This document shows positions 62,001 through 64,000 of a DNA stretch of 64,000 bases, piece by piece. How positions within the stretch are numbered: position 1 is the stretch's first letter; each line of letters opens with the position of its first letter. The notes under the pieces were generated by a model that saw nothing but the letters and a program-made list of their open reading frames with translations, was not told the DNA's origin and ran no database searches. Both the position numbers and the translations under genes were made by a program. This DNA is from Rostratula benghalensis (lineage: Eukaryota; Chordata; Aves; Charadriiformes; Rostratulidae), in NCBI GenBank assembly GCA_013399305.1, contig VXAI01000273.1:268839-332838 (forward strand), read 5' to 3'.

Positions 62001-64000
62001 CCGAGTATCATACTAGCAGGAATAGTTACTTGAACATGTAAAATAGCATAGCAGGTCTCCAGAAGATCTAGGCTTATAAAGTATCTTGAACATAAAATAT
62101 ATTAGCAGTGTGACGTGATTAATCCTACCAAAAAGCATATTTTAAAAAGCACGGAGGTGATAAACTGGACTTTAATGTGGAATATATGCAAAGTACTTCT
62201 CTTCTGCTGAGCCATAACAATGCTGTCCAGTTTTTGATAGCATCCCTCAAGACAGCTTTGGGTCAGTTAGAGAAGGTAGTGAAGTCGGGGATGCATCTAG
62301 AACTGGGATGTATGGCCTATGATGGAAGAATGGAAGTTGTTAGGCAAATTGAAGCAGAGTCTTGAAGCACATTAAAAACTGACATACAGAGGGTAGTAAC
62401 TGTGTTATCTGTTGAAGGTGGGTCAAGCAGTAATGGGCTACAGTAAACTGTAGCAGTTAGAAATACAGGCTGGAAATAAACAGATATTTTTCTAATGATT
62501 AGCACGAGAAGAAGTTGCCTTGCAGACACGGATTGGGAGTATTGTAGAATCTCAACCATTGAAAATTTCTAAGGATGAGTTAGGCAAATATCTGTCAGAG
62601 ACTGTTTAGCTGCAGTTCATCTTGCCTTGGGGCAAGAAGATAGACTACCTGACCTCTTGAGGTCCTTTTCATCCCTATCTTTTGTGATTCTTTAATACAC
62701 ATTAGTCACAGTGTATTAAATCCAATACTAAGTATGAATGTTACCAATTATTTAACTGCTATCAAAATGCTTATGCTTTTACAGAAACCCAAGAGGCTTG
62801 TACTGTATTTCTTAAAAATATTGTGATGAAATTCTGAAGGAAATGTTGCTTTCTGAAGGAAAGAAAACCAGCACACAGTCTTTTCAAGATTATTTCATTA
62901 AAGAAAGTTTATAAAAGGGGGAGGGAAAGAATATTTTGTTGGCATTAGTGTTTGGAAAATCAACTTGATGCTTCTGGCTTCTAAAGCTAAATTCAATATA
63001 TCATAGAATAGTAAAAAATTCTGTACTCCTGATTACATAGACAGAGATTTGAAAGAAAGTAATAGGATAGTCACAGTTAACCCTTTCAATAGACATCACA
63101 ATTTGTATTGGACTTCATTTTCATTTTTGATTGCCTGAAGGTCCCACTAAGAGCTTGAACTCTTTTACTCTGTGTTACAGTGAACTAGGAGCATGGATGC
63201 GGCTGGTGAGCATGTCTCCACTTAGAGAATGTAATTTCTTAAACATAAGACTCTCAGACTATGGTCCTAGATGGTTAGCCAAAAAAATTACCTCCTCACA
63301 GAATGCTAATTACCTATGTAGCATTGCAAAAACTCTGCAACCTATTAGGCAAACAGTACCTCTAAAAGTACTGATGGCCTGACAGCAGCTAAAAAAGATG
63401 TTACAAAAATGACTTGAAAATCAGAAAATCTCTAAAAATATGATTTTTTCAATCTAACTTACCAAAAGAAACACTGAAAACTGACAGATCCTTCAAAAAT
63501 AAGGAGGAGTTTTTAAGAAAGGCTAGTTCAGTTTTAAAATAATTTATCTTAACTAGTTTATGTATTATGGGATGTTTGCGAAAGATTTCACAGCTTCGTA
63601 AAGTATATACCTCTCAGGATATGTACCAGTATGTTCCTTACGGACTTGCAAAGAATGGAGATTCTTTGACTGATTAGATGGAACAAAGTTATTGACTGGC
63701 CTTTTACTGTGCAATTGAAGATGAGATTTGGAGGTTATATGCATCATTTGTTCACCTTAAAGTTTGGATCAGTCTTTCTTTTCTCTCCTGTGTTTTTGCA
63801 GGCACGTGTGTACGTCTGCTCTTTGCCAGAGGGAGGTGAGGAGAACAGTGTTTGCGCTCCTTTAGCAGTTCTGGTACCTGATGGCTAAAGCAGATTACAG
63901 AGTCACCTTTTGGATAATCATTCAGGATGGGTGGAAGTTCATTGCTCCATGGCAAACATTAATTGAAAACAGATTGGGAAGTCTGCTCTCCTAGAGGAAG
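59053..64000 (+). other. ELP4 intron 5 (partial)
   Basis: Starts with GTAAGT and runs off the window. It holds an old CR1 fragment (62535-62692). A somewhat GC-richer, unassigned stretch lies at about 59.15-59.5 kb. No further ELP4 exon was found. Confidence 0.8.
62535..62692 (+). mobile_element. Old CR1 LINE 3' fragment
   Basis: Plus-orientation matches to an older CR1 type: AAATATCTGTCAGAGACTGT, TTTAGCTGCAGTTCATC, CCTTGGGGCAAGAAGATAGA, CTACCTGACCTCTTGAGGTC and a final TTGTGATTC. It is more diverged than the copy at 41853, which suggests an earlier insertion. Confidence 0.82.

Noticed and set aside
63799..63834. Possible exon between a TTTTTGCAG acceptor-like site and a GGTGAG donor-like site
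   Set aside because: The translation does not match the expected next ELP4 segment, and sites of this kind occur by chance in introns.

Overview
This window is nuclear DNA from a vertebrate, almost certainly a bird. The evidence is long AT-rich introns with GT-AG exons, a GC-rich CpG-island promoter, low repeat density, several 3' fragments of CR1 LINEs (the dominant avian retroposon) and one solo LTR of avian ERVL type. Nothing prokaryotic is present: no operons, CRISPR arrays or insertion sequences. Nearly all the open frames are chance frames in introns. The real coding content is eight short exons.

Layout. Two genes are arranged head to head around a CpG island at about 21.36-22.27 kb. 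To the left, on the minus strand, is IMMP1L (mitochondrial inner membrane peptidase subunit 1). A 5' noncoding exon ends at 21692, a 16.4-kb intron follows, and then come coding exons at 5236-5132, 4333-4245 and 3351-3225. These carry the start codon, the catalytic Ser40 box and the catalytic Lys83 box, about 107 residues in all. The last coding exons lie beyond the left edge. To the right, on the plus strand, is ELP4 (Elongator subunit 4). Its exons are 21870-22047, 28233-28268, 39964-40085, 53195-53326 and 58916-59052, giving 605 coding bases or about 201 residues. The remaining exons lie beyond the right edge. The splice phases join correctly across all eight exons.

The genes do unrelated jobs. 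IMMP1L trims sorting signals of proteins delivered to the mitochondrial intermembrane space. ELP4 belongs to the Elp4-5-6 RecA-like ring of Elongator, which modifies the wobble uridine of certain tRNAs. What they share is the promoter: about 180 bp separates the IMMP1L exon 1 donor from the ELP4 ATG, and it holds two CCAAT boxes 32 bp apart. In vertebrates this pair sits next to PAX6, whose long-range enhancers lie in later ELP4 introns. That is established knowledge; PAX6 is not in this window.

The introns contain five recognisable CR1 fragments, one antisense solo LTR, a local 150-bp duplication near 51.4/51.95 kb, a few small tandem and inverted repeats, and two short N runs next to G-rich tracts. 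I found no convincing novel gene system. The observations most worth checking are the bidirectional promoter, the in-frame 36-nt ELP4 exon 2 with weak donor sites, the duplicated A-tailed unit, and a cluster of octamer-like ATGCTAAT sites in the long IMMP1L intron.
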